Shown piece by piece: positions 26,880 through 35,414 of a DNA stretch of 64,000 nt (position 1 is the first letter of the stretch; every line of letters begins with the position of its first letter). Both the position numbers and the translations under genes were made by a program. Source of the DNA: Pseudochelatococcus lubricantis (GTDB lineage Bacteria; Pseudomonadota; Alphaproteobacteria; Rhizobiales; Beijerinckiaceae); the NCBI RefSeq assembly GCF_042432495.1, contig NZ_JBHLXC010000002.1, positions 1,426,001 to 1,490,000 of the forward strand, in the 5' to 3' direction. Below the pieces are notes generated by a model that saw nothing but the letters and a program-made list of their open reading frames with translations, had not been told where the DNA came from and did no database searches.

Positions 26880-27308
26880 TGTACTGACAACCGTAACGTC
26901 GCGGGCGTTCTCACGTTTCATGGGAACGGGCGGCAGGGTTGCATTTTCTTTTTGCCGGCTTATTCTGAATGTTTGTGAAAAATACGGGTGTGGAAACCTG
27001 TCGGGGGCCCATTGTGGGAGACGAGCGAATCCCTGACGATGATCCTGCATTGCATGCAATGCTCTTCGTTGGTATCTCCCTTGATTATAAGGGTGATTCG
27101 CCATGGATGTACTGCTGCGGCACGTCCTGAACACAGGATCGGATGCATATGAGCAGATTGAGGTACAACCGGAAGGTGCCCTGTGGCGACAGGGCGAATG
27201 TCTTCTTTTTTCCACCGTCCCGCAATATCGATGGCGTGCGCCCTGCTTGCCCGCACGGCCCATCGTATTTTGTTTCAGTGCGAGCCGAGGGATCGGCGAG
27301 GGAACGAT
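26880..27308. other. Long intergenic region with a 16-base palindrome
   Basis: This 429-base gap separates the UbiK-type gene from the YbjN-type gene. GCATTGCATGCAATGC at 27047-27062 is a perfect 16-base palindrome and a likely dimer binding site. An open frame at 27103-27312 ends in an ATGA overlap with the next gene, but its third codon positions are not GC-rich and its composition is not gene-like, so I do not call it. I see nothing else. Confidence 0.4.
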
Positions 27309-27815
27309 ATGACACATCTCGACTTTGAAATCGTCCCCGAGCGGGACGAGCACCCGCTGGATGTCGTGGAGCGTTATGCGTCGATGAACGACTGGACGTT
27401 TGATCGCGCCGACGACAACGAGATGTCGGTCTCGATCACGAGCGGCTGGGCAGATTATCATATCGCCTTTACCTGGATTGAGGAAATGGAGGCGTTGCAC
27501 CTTGCCTGTGCCTTCGACCTCAAGGTGCAGGAGCGTCAACGGCCCGAAATGCTCAAGCTGATCTCGCTCATCAACGAACAGTTGTGGGTCGGGCATTTCG
27601 ACCTGTGGACGCGGGAGAACGTCGTCATGTTCCGCCACGCGCTTCTGCTGTCGGGCGGCGTGGAACCGACTCGCAACCAGTGCGAGACGATGCTGCAGGT
27701 GGCGGTGGAGACGTGCGAGCGTTATTATCAGGCGTTCCAGTTCGTGCTCTGGGCCGGCAAGAGCGCGCACGAGGCGCTGGAAGGTGTGCTGTTCGAGACG
27801 GAGGGCGAGGCCTGA
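27309..27815 (+). CDS. YbjN domain-containing protein
   Basis: A 168-residue soluble protein of the YbjN family. Markers are the opening HPLDVVERYASMNDWTFDRA, a central beta-sheet region (SITSGWADYHIAFTWIEEME) and helices such as LKLISLINEQLWVGHFDLW. The fold resembles the type III secretion chaperone fold; the biochemical role is unknown and links to stress have been suggested in Escherichia coli. The ATG at 27309 has GAGGGA upstream. It lies 52 bases before proC and is presumably co-transcribed, a pairing that I recall as frequent in Hyphomicrobiales. Confidence 0.88.
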   Translation: MTHLDFEIVPERDEHPLDVVERYASMNDWTFDRADDNEMSVSITSGWADYHIAFTWIEEMEALHLACAFDLKVQERQRPEMLKLISLINEQLWVGHFDLWTRENVVMFRHALLLSGGVEPTRNQCETMLQVAVETCERYYQAFQFVLWAGKSAHEALEGVLFETEGEA

Positions 27816-27867
27816 GCGCCTGGCTCCGGCTGTTTTCCAGGACTGGCTACAAACGAGGGATGATGAG

Positions 27868-28746
27868 ATGACGACGGGAGTGCAGACTGTGCAGCGGTTT
27901 TCCGACATTCTGGAAAGCCCGCCGCCCGATGCCGCGCTTCCGCTGTCGCTCGTTCTGGTTGGCGCGGGCAAGATGGGCGGAGCCCTGCTCGACGGCTGGC
28001 TGAAATCCGGCCTCGATCCCGTCCGGGTGACGATCATCGATCCCCACCCCTCCGCCGATATCGTGCGGATCGCGGCAGAGCGCGGCATCGGCCTCAATCC
28101 CGCCTCCGGGGATATCGGCGCGCCGGAGGTTCTGGTGCTGGCGGTGAAGCCGCAGTTCCTGGACGAGATCGCGCCCGATCTTGCACGGCTTGCGGCGCCG
28201 GGCACTTTGGTTCTGTCGATTCTCGCCGGCAAGACGCTGGATAATCTCTCGCAGCGGCTTCCCGGCACGCGCGCCATCGTCCGGGCGATGCCCAACCTGC
28301 CTGCCTCCATCGGCCGCGGCATCACCGGCGTCGTCGCCGCTCCGGGGACGAGCGAGGCGCAGCGCGCCACGGCAACGGTGTTGCTGTCGGGAGCCGGCGC
28401 CGTCGAATGGCTCGATGACGAAAGCCTGATCGACGCCCTCACCGGCGTTTCGGGATCGGGACCGGCCTACGTGTTTTATCTCGTCGAGGCGCTGGCAGAG
28501 GCTGGCGTGGCGGCCGGCCTTCCGGCGGCGCTTTCGCAGCGGCTGGCGCGCGCCACGGTGACGGGCGCCGGCGCGCTGCTCGACCAATCCCCGCTATCAG
28601 CGGCCGAGCTGCGCGAGGCCGTGACCTCGAAGGGGGGCACCACGGCAGCAGCGCTTGCGGTGCTGAGCGGCGAGAACGGCATCGGCCCGATCGTCACGCA
28701 GGCCGTGGCCGCCGCCAGGCGAAGGGCCGGCGAGCTTTCCGGCTGA
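27868..28746 (+). CDS. proC: Pyrroline-5-carboxylate reductase
   Basis: ProC reduces 1-pyrroline-5-carboxylate to proline with NADPH, the last step of proline synthesis; proB and proA are on the minus strand at 9-12 kb. The 292-residue protein has the Rossmann motif LVGAGKMGGALLDGW near residue 30, AVKPQFL, and the conserved C-terminal ALTGVSGSGPAYVFYLVEAL and SKGGTTAAAL. The ATG at 27868 follows GATGAG closely; about 25 residues precede the conserved start, slightly more than usual. It is convergent with the histidine kinase gene 12 bases downstream. Confidence 0.95.
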   Translation: MTTGVQTVQRFSDILESPPPDAALPLSLVLVGAGKMGGALLDGWLKSGLDPVRVTIIDPHPSADIVRIAAERGIGLNPASGDIGAPEVLVLAVKPQFLDEIAPDLARLAAPGTLVLSILAGKTLDNLSQRLPGTRAIVRAMPNLPASIGRGITGVVAAPGTSEAQRATATVLLSGAGAVEWLDDESLIDALTGVSGSGPAYVFYLVEALAEAGVAAGLPAALSQRLARATVTGAGALLDQSPLSAAELREAVTSKGGTTAAALAVLSGENGIGPIVTQAVAAARRRAGELSG

Positions 28747-28758
28747 CCCGGGCGCGGC

Positions 28759-30144
28759 TCATACGGGCACGCGGATCGTTGCCCGCAGCCCGCCCATGGG
28801 GCTGTCGGAGAGGATGACGTTGCCGCCGTGCGAGCGGGCGATGTCGCGGGCGATGGCAAGGCCAAGCCCGGTGCCGCCGTCGTCGACGTTACGCGCGGAA
28901 TCGAGACGCACGAACGCCTTGAACGCCTCCTCCCGCAGCTCGGGGGGGATGCCGGGGCCGTCGTCGTCGACCGTGATCGCGAGCCAGCGCGGCAGGCGGG
29001 TCGCCGCGATGCTGACGCGGGTACCGTAGCGCACGGCGTTGGCGACGAGATTGCCGACGAGGCGCTGGAAGGCGAAGGGACGCACCGTCACCGTCATGTC
29101 GCCGGATGCCCCGATCGTCACCTCGCGCCCTTGACGGGCATAGTCCGCGCGCAGGCTTTCCAGAATGGCGCGGATATCTGTAGGCGCCGCCTGCTCCCCG
29201 GTGTCGCCGCGCGCGAAGGCGAGATAGGCTTCGAGCATCCGCTCCATCTCGTCGACATCCTTGCGCAGATCCTCGATGTCCGGGTCGTCCGCCATCAGCG
29301 CCAGCGACAGCCTGAAGCGCGTGAGGATCGTACGCAGGTCGTGGCTGACGCCGTTGAGCATGGTGGTGCGTTGCTCCATCGCCCGTTCGATGCGCCGTTT
29401 CATCTCAAGGAACGCGACGCCGGCCCGCCGTACCTCGCGCGCGCCCCGCGGGCGGAAATCCACCTCGCGCCCCTTGCCGAAGGATTCAGCCGCGTCCGCC
29501 AGCCTTAGGATGGGGCGTATCTGGTTGATCTGGAACAGCACCGCGATCGTCACCAGCACCAGCGAGGTGCCGAGCATCCAGATCAGGAAGATATGCGAGT
29601 TCGACGCATAGGCGAGGCTGCGCCGCGCGAAGACGCGCATCACCGTATCGTCGTCGAGCTTGATGCGGATTTCGAGGACATTGGAACGCCCTACCGTGTC
29701 GATCCAGAAGGGCCGGCCCACCTGCTTGCGGATTTCGTCGCTCAGCACTTCGTCGAGAATGGAGAAGAACGGTTTCGGCCCCGGCTGCGGCAACTCCGTG
29801 CCGGGCATGAACTCGATATCGAGCCCGAGCCGCTCGACGGCAATGCGGACGAGGTCTTCCGCGTTATTGGGTTGCGGATAGGTGTCGTAGATGTCGATCA
29901 GCGCGGCGATGTCGGCGCTCACCGCCGACGACAGCCGGCGCGTCACGAGTTGCCAGTGGCGTTCCAGGAACACATAGGCCACCACCGACTGCAGGATCAC
30001 AATCGGCGCGATGATGATGATCAGCGAGCGGACGAACAGGCCCTTGGGCATGGCGCTGCCCAGCCAGCGCGCCAGCCGCCGTGGGCCGGTGAACAGGCGC
30101 CGTGCGATCCCTCTTCTTTCTTCCGTCGCGCCCGCGCTGCTCAT
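28759..30144 (-). CDS. EnvZ-type sensor histidine kinase
   Basis: A 461-residue inner-membrane sensor. Two membrane segments (about 38-60 and 185-205) enclose a ~120-residue periplasmic domain. HAMP (about 206-258) follows, then the EnvZ-like phosphoacceptor motif LNGVSHDLRT with His268 and an HATPase domain (NAVRYG, DDDGPGIPPE, GTGLGLAIARD). It phosphorylates the response regulator encoded 6 bases upstream in the same operon. The ligand is not visible. Part of the trio MarR, OmpR-type regulator, kinase. Confidence 0.93.
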   Translation of the reverse strand: MSSAGATEERRGIARRLFTGPRRLARWLGSAMPKGLFVRSLIIIIAPIVILQSVVAYVFLERHWQLVTRRLSSAVSADIAALIDIYDTYPQPNNAEDLVRIAVERLGLDIEFMPGTELPQPGPKPFFSILDEVLSDEIRKQVGRPFWIDTVGRSNVLEIRIKLDDDTVMRVFARRSLAYASNSHIFLIWMLGTSLVLVTIAVLFQINQIRPILRLADAAESFGKGREVDFRPRGAREVRRAGVAFLEMKRRIERAMEQRTTMLNGVSHDLRTILTRFRLSLALMADDPDIEDLRKDVDEMERMLEAYLAFARGDTGEQAAPTDIRAILESLRADYARQGREVTIGASGDMTVTVRPFAFQRLVGNLVANAVRYGTRVSIAATRLPRWLAITVDDDGPGIPPELREEAFKAFVRLDSARNVDDGGTGLGLAIARDIARSHGGNVILSDSPMGGLRATIRVPV

Positions 30145-30150
30145 GGCCGC

Positions 30151-30933
30151 CTAGCCGTCGATCAGCAGGCGATAGCCGACGCCGCGCACGGTCTGCAGAT
30201 AGACGGGATTGGCAGGATCGCGCTCGATCTTGCGGCGCAACCGGTTGATTTGGACATCGACATTGCGGTCACTGGCAAGTCCCCCGGCTGCGACCGGTGC
30301 GTTGCCCGCGAGTTCCTCGCGCGGCACCTGCCCGCCCGCCGCCTCGCCCAGAATGGTGAGAATTTCCCGCTCCCGCTCCGTGATGCGCACGATCTCGTCG
30401 TCGTGGCGCAACTCCCCGCGATCGAAGCGGAAGACGAAGCCGCCGAACCGGATCACCTCCGGCAGGGTGCGGGCGGGCGCCTGCGCCTCTCCCGCCGCCG
30501 TGTTGCGCCGGATGATGTTGCTGAGGCGCAGCAGAAGCTCGCGCGGCTCGAAGGGCTTGCCGAGATAGTCGTCCGCGCCGATCTCCAGCCCCTTCACACG
30601 GTCTACGCCATCCGTGCGCGCCGTCAGCATCAGGATGGGCACGGACGACGTCTTGCGCCAGCGCTGGGCGAAATCGAAGCCGTTCTCGCCGGGCATCATG
30701 ACGTCGAGCACCAGCGCGTCGAAGACAAGATGGCTAAGCGTCGATTCGGCAACCGCCGCACTCGGCGCGACGGTGACGCGAAAGCCGTTGTCGGTGAGGA
30801 AACGTGACAGCAGCGCCCGCAGCCGCCGGTCGTCATCCACGACGAGGATATGCGGCGCGTCGTCCGGCAGCCCGCCCGCGCCCCGCCTTGCGGAGCTTGC
30901 TGTTTCCGTGGTGTCCGCTTCCACTTCCGTCAT
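30151..30933 (-). CDS. OmpR-family response regulator
   Basis: A 260-residue DNA-binding regulator. The receiver domain (about 27-145) has the phosphoacceptor Asp77 in ALVLDVMMPG and the acidic pocket VVDDD. The C-terminal winged helix (about 160-255) has ITEREREILTILGE and DVQINRLRRKIERDP. The ~25-residue N-terminal extension before the receiver is unconserved, so a later start is possible. It is flanked by the MarR gene (6 bases upstream) and its kinase (6 bases downstream). Confidence 0.93.
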   Translation of the reverse strand: MTEVEADTTETASSARRGAGGLPDDAPHILVVDDDRRLRALLSRFLTDNGFRVTVAPSAAVAESTLSHLVFDALVLDVMMPGENGFDFAQRWRKTSSVPILMLTARTDGVDRVKGLEIGADDYLGKPFEPRELLLRLSNIIRRNTAAGEAQAPARTLPEVIRFGGFVFRFDRGELRHDDEIVRITEREREILTILGEAAGGQVPREELAGNAPVAAGGLASDRNVDVQINRLRRKIERDPANPVYLQTVRGVGYRLLIDG

Positions 30934-30939
30934 GGCCTG

Positions 30940-31527
30940 CTACTCCGCGTCATGTCCGTCCGTCGCCGGTTCCGTCCACACGAGACGCGCCACATGCGCG
31001 TGGTCGTCCGGATCGATCATGGCGAACAGAAACGCCGTCACTTTGGCCCGCACGTCCGGCTCTGTCCCTGCGAGCGCGCGCGCGATGCGACCGAGCTGCG
31101 GCTTCGTCAGGTCTAGCGACAACGCGCGCCCCTTGTCGGTCGGAAACAGCAATCGCTGCCGCCTGTCCACCGTGCCGGTACGTTGCACGATGTAGCCTTT
31201 CTCGACAAGGTCCTTCAGAATCGGATTGAGGCTCTGCTTCGTGATGCCCAGGATATCGAGCATTTCGGCGATCGTCATGCCCGGCTGGCGCTCCACGAAG
31301 TGCAGCACGCGGTGATGCGCCCGGCCGAAACCGTATTGCGTCAGCAGCCGATCGGGGTCGCTGACGAAGTCCCGATAGGCGAAGAAGAGCAGCTCGACGA
31401 TGTCGTTTCCCGGCCGCCCGGCCGTATCGTCCGCGCCGGCACTGCCGGACTCGGGAAGCGACGAAAAGGCCGCGGGGCTGGTTCGCGGCGAACTGGCGAT
31501 ACTCACAGGACATTCCCCGGATTGCAT
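30940..31527 (-). CDS. MarR-family regulator heading a two-component operon
   Basis: A 195-residue protein with a winged-helix MarR domain (about 45-180): GFGRAHHRVLHFVERQPGMT, EMLDILGITKQSLNPILKDL as recognition helix, and TVDRRQRLLFPTDKG as the wing. About 40 N-terminal residues are low-complexity. It is the first gene of the operon with the OmpR/EnvZ-type pair and divergent from the branched-chain aminotransferase gene. The 232-base gap between them holds both promoters; no clear palindrome was found. Confidence 0.9.
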   Translation of the reverse strand: MQSGECPVSIASSPRTSPAAFSSLPESGSAGADDTAGRPGNDIVELLFFAYRDFVSDPDRLLTQYGFGRAHHRVLHFVERQPGMTIAEMLDILGITKQSLNPILKDLVEKGYIVQRTGTVDRRQRLLFPTDKGRALSLDLTKPQLGRIARALAGTEPDVRAKVTAFLFAMIDPDDHAHVARLVWTEPATDGHDAE

Positions 31528-31759
31528 CTGATGAGAATTTGTGCAGTCATGATACGAGAGGAGAACGGAAAAAAGTTATCACGCAATTTACGTCAGGCTT
31601 ATTGACATATTTCAGGAACATCGTTACCCGTCAAGTGGGTTCCGCGAAAGGAAATAACACGGAGCGGCCCTCGCACGGCGACATTGCCCGCCGTCACGAC
31701 CGTCGCGGCCCGCGTCCTGATTCCCGAACCAGTCTCAAGGAGCTTTTCGGAGTAGTTCT

Positions 31760-32647
31760 ATGTCGGTCACACCGCATGATAAAAAAGAAAATGTCGTCTG
31801 GTACGATGGCAAGCTCGTGCCGTTGAGCGAGGCAACGGTTCCCGTGCTCACACACGGCTTGCATTATGCTTCCGCCGTTTTCGAGGGCGAGCGCGCCTAC
31901 GGCGGCGTCATCTTCAAGTCGCGCGAGCATACCGAGCGCCTGAAAAAATCCGGTGAGTTGCTCGACTTCGAGATTCCCTACAGCGTCGATGAAATCGAAG
32001 CCGCCAAGGCTCTGGTGCTGAAGGAAAACGGCTTCGTGGATGCCTACGTTCGCCCCATCGCGTGGCGCGGCGCGGAGGCGCTCGGGGTTTCGGCACCGAA
32101 GAACACCATTCATCTCGCCATCGCCGCCTGGGTGTGGCCGAGCTACTTCACGCACGAGGAACGGCTGAAGGGCATCCGCCTCGATATCGCCGAATACCGC
32201 CGTCCGGACCCCGCGACCGCGCCGTCGACTGCCAAGGCGGCGGGCCTTTACATGATCTGCACGATCTCCAAGCACAAGGCGGAACGCAAGGGCTATTCGG
32301 ACGCCATGATGCTCGACTGGCGCGGGCGGGTGGCCGAATGCACCGGCGCCAACATCTTCTTCGTCAAAGACGGCGAACTGCACACGCCGGCGCCCGAAGG
32401 CTTTCTGAACGGCATCACCCGGCAGACAGTTATCGAACTGGCGAAGAAGCGCGGTATCCCGGTCATCGAGCGTACCATCATGCCTGAGGAACTCTCCGGC
32501 TTCACGGAAAGCTTCGTCACCGGCACGGCTGCCGAGGTCACGCCGGTTTCCGAGATCGGTCCGCACCACTTCACGCCTGCTGACATCACCAAGACGCTGC
32601 TGACAGACTACGACAACCTCGTGCACGCGGCGAAGAACGCCGCCTGA
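31760..32647 (+). CDS. ilvE: Branched-chain amino acid aminotransferase
   Basis: A class IV PLP aminotransferase that makes and breaks leucine, isoleucine and valine with 2-oxoglutarate/glutamate. The 295-residue protein has the substrate loop THGLHYASAVFEGERAY, the PLP lysine Lys159 in APSTAKAAGLY, and the signature GRVAECTGANIFFVKDGELHTP (given here in part) with NGITRQTVIELA. Length is normal. It is transcribed alone from the gap shared with the MarR operon and ends in a strong terminator. D-amino-acid transaminases share the fold, but the residues fit IlvE. Confidence 0.93.
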   Translation: MSVTPHDKKENVVWYDGKLVPLSEATVPVLTHGLHYASAVFEGERAYGGVIFKSREHTERLKKSGELLDFEIPYSVDEIEAAKALVLKENGFVDAYVRPIAWRGAEALGVSAPKNTIHLAIAAWVWPSYFTHEERLKGIRLDIAEYRRPDPATAPSTAKAAGLYMICTISKHKAERKGYSDAMMLDWRGRVAECTGANIFFVKDGELHTPAPEGFLNGITRQTVIELAKKRGIPVIERTIMPEELSGFTESFVTGTAAEVTPVSEIGPHHFTPADITKTLLTDYDNLVHAAKNAA

Positions 32648-32669
32648 GCGAGGGCCTGACGATAGGCGA

Positions 32670-32700
32670 CCCCGCGCCGGAATCGGCGTGGGGCCTTTTC
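32670..32700 (+). terminator. Intrinsic terminator after ilvE
   Basis: CCCCGCGCCG (32670-32679) pairs with CGGCGTGGGG (32684-32693) over 10 bp with one G-T pair and a GAAT loop, followed by CCTTTTC. It lies 23 bases past the ilvE stop. Confidence 0.85.
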
Positions 32701-32911
32701 TGTCAATATCTTGCGAAATATTTCTCTACCAACTTCCGATGACCGGGGCGGTCTGCGACAGACGATCCTGCCGATCGTTCGGATCTATCCGGCGTCTCTC
32801 AGCGCGGCCACTATCGCATGGCGGCGGCGAGAGCTATCGCGTTGTCTCCCCGCCCTATCTTGCCTGGCACAAGAGCGCCGCGAGCGTGACGCGGACCGTT
32901 CCGTCCGTGCC

Positions 32912-32940
32912 TTGACCGTGCAGGCGTGGGGTAACATATT
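32912..32940 (+). promoter_or_regulatory. Promoter of the adenine methyltransferase gene
   Basis: TTGACC (32912-32917), a 17-base spacer and CATATT (32935-32940) form a good sigma-70 type promoter, placing the transcript start about 20 bases before the start codon at 32967. The rest of the gap after the ilvE terminator (32701-32911) has no gene I can support. Confidence 0.6.
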
Positions 32941-32966
32941 GGGCGGACAATAAAATCGAGAATCGC

Positions 32967-34661
32967 ATGCACCTCCCCACCGTTCCGGATGAAGCCCGCC
33001 GTTACCGGATCGTCAGTGCGGAGAAGGCGCGCGGCGCGACCTACACACCGGAGCGGTTGGCGCGGTTCGTGGCGGAGAAGATCGCCGACAATGCCAATAT
33101 CGGCGGCCGGACGTCCCTCACCATTCTCGACCCCGCGATCGGCGACGGCGCACTCATCCTCGCGTTGCTCGGCGTGCTGCGGGACAGGTGCGACGCGGCC
33201 CTCGACATTCGCGGCTTCGATACCGATGCGACGGCGCTGGATGTGGCCGCGCGGCGCATCCGGGCGGCGTTTCCCGATGCTGATGTTCAGCTCACTCGGG
33301 GCAGCTTTCTCGATTTTGTGCTGGAGACGCGCGGCAGCGGGGCGCCTGGGTTCGATCTTATCATCGCCAATCCGCCCTACGTCCGCACGCAGATCATGGG
33401 CGCGGCCGTTGCGCGGCGGCTGGCCTCGGCATTCGGCCTTGCGGGGCGCGTCGACCTCTATCACGCATTCCTGCTCGGCATGGCGCAGGTACTGACCCCG
33501 GACGGCGTGGCGGGCATCATCGTATCGAACCGCTTCATGACGACACGCGGCGGCGGCACCGTGCGCGCGGCCCTGCGCAGCCGCTTCAGCCTCCGGCATA
33601 TATGGGACCTGGGCGACACCCGGCTTTTCAGCGCGGCGGTGCTGCCCGCCGTCATCGTCGCGCGCGGCACGGCCGCGCCGCTGTCCGGCGCGCCGCTATT
33701 CTCCTCCATCTACAACGTGACTGAAGCTGCGACGGCGCGGGCGCCCGACGCCGTTGCCGCGCTCGACTGCGACGGTGTCGTCGCCATCGACGACGGCCGG
33801 CGGTTCCGCGTCCGGCACGGCAGGCTGGATACTGCCGGCACGGCGCGGGATGTCTGGCGGCTTGCGTCCGGCGCGGCGGACGAATGGCTTGCCACGGTGG
33901 ACCGCCATACGTGGAAACGATTCGGCGGCATCGGCAGAATCCGCGTCGGCGTGAAGACATGCTGCGACCGGGTGTTCATCCGCCATGACTGGGACGAGGC
34001 CCTCGGCGCGGACAGGCCGGAACTGCTGCGTCCCCTCACCACCCACCACGCGGCTGGCCGCTTTCGTGCCGTTCTGCCGGACAAGGCCCGCGCCATCCTC
34101 TATCCGCACGAGGTCGCGCAGGGACAAAGGCGCCCTGTTCCGCTCGACGGGTTTCCGAAAAGCCGCGCCTATCTCGAAGCCCACCGTACCATCCTTGAGC
34201 GCCGTACCTATGTGACGGAAGCGGGGCGACAGTGGTATGAGCTGTGGGTGCCGCATGACCCGCGAGCATGGGCCGCGCCCAAGCTCGTGTTCCGGGATAT
34301 CGCCGAGCGCCCGGCCTTCTGGATCGATCTCGACGGGACGGTTGTCAACGGCGACTGTTATTGGCTCGCGACAGACGAAGAACAGACGGATCTGCTGTGG
34401 CTTGCCGCCGCCGTCGCGAACTCGACCTTTGCCGAGGCGTTCTACGATCGCCGCTTCAACAACCGGCTCTATGCCGGGCGGCGGCGCTTCATCACGCAAT
34501 ACGTCGAGCAGTTTCCGCTGCCTGACCCTTCCCTGCCGTCCGTATGTGAGATCATCGCCCGCGCCAAGGCGATCTATGACGCCGACCATGCCGCCCAGCT
34601 GCCGGCGCTGGAGGCGGAACTGGACGATCTGGTCTGGCAGGCGTTCGGGCTGGCGCGGTAA
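32967..34661 (+). CDS. M.TaqI-type N6-adenine DNA methyltransferase, solitary
   Basis: A 564-residue gamma-class adenine methyltransferase. The N-terminal catalytic domain has the entry motif RGATYTPERLARFVAEKI, the SAM motif ILDPAIGDGALI (55-61 core), the acidic FDTDATALDVA and the catalytic NPPY at 135-138. The C-terminal half (about 300-560) is a TaqI-C-like target-recognition region, ending with VANSTFAEAFYDRRFNNRLY and FITQYVEQFPLP. It would methylate an unknown asymmetric or palindromic site. No restriction endonuclease, specificity subunit or helicase is adjacent: upstream is the ilvE terminator, downstream an intergenic repeat and a sulfide regulator. It has its own promoter. Confidence 0.88.
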   Translation: MHLPTVPDEARRYRIVSAEKARGATYTPERLARFVAEKIADNANIGGRTSLTILDPAIGDGALILALLGVLRDRCDAALDIRGFDTDATALDVAARRIRAAFPDADVQLTRGSFLDFVLETRGSGAPGFDLIIANPPYVRTQIMGAAVARRLASAFGLAGRVDLYHAFLLGMAQVLTPDGVAGIIVSNRFMTTRGGGTVRAALRSRFSLRHIWDLGDTRLFSAAVLPAVIVARGTAAPLSGAPLFSSIYNVTEAATARAPDAVAALDCDGVVAIDDGRRFRVRHGRLDTAGTARDVWRLASGAADEWLATVDRHTWKRFGGIGRIRVGVKTCCDRVFIRHDWDEALGADRPELLRPLTTHHAAGRFRAVLPDKARAILYPHEVAQGQRRPVPLDGFPKSRAYLEAHRTILERRTYVTEAGRQWYELWVPHDPRAWAAPKLVFRDIAERPAFWIDLDGTVVNGDCYWLATDEEQTDLLWLAAAVANSTFAEAFYDRRFNNRLYAGRRRFITQYVEQFPLPDPSLPSVCEIIARAKAIYDADHAAQLPALEAELDDLVWQAFGLAR

Positions 34662-34668
34662 CGAATCC

Positions 34669-34740
34669 TAGAGTGCGTAACGGTCAGATGGAATCATCTG
34701 ATCGTTCAGAATTCGCTCAAGATCAGGAGCCTGGATCGCG
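34669..34740. repeat. Dispersed intergenic repeat, copy 1
   Basis: It contains a hairpin CGGTCAGATG-GAAT-CATCTGATCG (34681-34704, 10 bp with one G-T pair), then CAGAATTCGCTCAAGATCAG. It matches a second copy at 56490-56553: the AGAATTCGCTCAA(G/A)ATCA core is nearly identical and the stem is kept with a compensating base change. Short palindromic intergenic repeats of this kind are common in Hyphomicrobiales. It lies just after the methyltransferase stop. Confidence 0.7.
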
Positions 34741-34780
34741 TCATCGTTTCTGCGGAATGCTGACATGATCGCCAACAGCC

Positions 34781-35128
34781 TCAAGAGGCCGGAGACGGCG
34801 CGCAGAATAGCTGGTGCATGGTCGACATGAAGGCGCGCACGCGCGGGTCGGCCAGGTGGTAGAACACCTCCCGGCCTTCCTTGCGGCCCTCGATCAGCCC
34901 TGCCGTACGCAGTTCCGCCAGCTGCTGGGACAATCCCGGCTGGCGAATGCCGAGCAAGTCCTCCAGTTGGCGCACCGACAACTCGCCATCCACCAGCGCA
35001 CAGGCCACGAGCAGGCGATCCGGGTTCGACAGTTTCTTGAGAAACTGCGAGGCCTCCCCCACACTCGCGCGCAGCGCCACGACCGCAGGAGAGAGTTCGC
35101 CGGAAAGGACGGATGCGTTGCCAGTCAA
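34781..35128 (-). CDS. ArsR-family persulfide sensor, BigR/SqrR-like
   Basis: A 115-residue winged-helix repressor (about 25-105: LKKLSNPDRLLVACALVDGE, SVRQLEDLLGIRQPGLSQQL, REVFYHLADPRV). It lacks the metal-binding motif of arsenic sensors. It has exactly two cysteines, Cys43 (LLVACAL) and Cys109 (HQLFCAP), 66 apart. These are the position and spacing of the pair that forms a polysulfide bridge in BigR (Cys42/Cys108) and SqrR. It should therefore release DNA when reactive sulfur species rise. It follows a DUF2892 gene by 13 bases on the same strand, as in bigR operons, but no sulfide dioxygenase (Blh) or exporter is nearby. Confidence 0.82.
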   Translation of the reverse strand: MTGNASVLSGELSPAVVALRASVGEASQFLKKLSNPDRLLVACALVDGELSVRQLEDLLGIRQPGLSQQLAELRTAGLIEGRKEGREVFYHLADPRVRAFMSTMHQLFCAPSPAS

Positions 35129-35141
35129 CGATGGTTCCCGA

Positions 35142-35348
35142 TCAGTTGCGCGGCCCTTTCACCGGGCAGCTTGAAATCCCGAACAGCGTGTAGAGCGGGC
35201 AGGTGCGGAACAGGCCCGTCGCCAGCGGCACCAGACCGACCAGCCCCCACCAGCGCGCGCTGCCCTCCAGAATGAACACGAGCGACAAGATAGCAATTCC
35301 CGCGACGATACGCAGGATGCGATCAATACCACCAACATTGCCAGTCAT
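35142..35348 (-). CDS. DUF2892 (YgaP-type) inner-membrane protein
   Basis: A 68-residue protein with the DUF2892 pattern: N-terminal GGIDRILRIVAGIAILSLVF helix, then WWGLVGLVPLATGLFRTCPLYTLFGISSC in outline, giving two membrane helices in a hairpin. The CPLY cysteine before the end and a final SSCP are typical. In YgaP this region follows a rhodanese; stand-alone copies often sit in sulfide or thiosulfate loci. The ATG at 35348 has GGAGGAGGG upstream, an unusually strong ribosome binding site. It is the first gene of a pair with the BigR-like regulator. Confidence 0.85.
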   Translation of the reverse strand: MTGNVGGIDRILRIVAGIAILSLVFILEGSARWWGLVGLVPLATGLFRTCPLYTLFGISSCPVKGPRN

Positions 35349-35414
35349 GGAACCCTCCTCCGGAAACAAGCATGCCCCGCAGCGGATGAACCGGTCCACG
35401 GGTGCAATCGTGTT

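Noticed and set aside
27103..27312. A 69-codon frame ending in an ATGA overlap with the YbjN gene
   Set aside because: Third codon positions are not GC-rich, the product is not recognisable and the ribosome binding site is poor; the overlap alone is weak evidence.
32701..32911. Possible remnant of a restriction endonuclease upstream of the adenine methyltransferase
   Set aside because: No frame in this gap gives a recognisable fragment; the idea rests on context alone.
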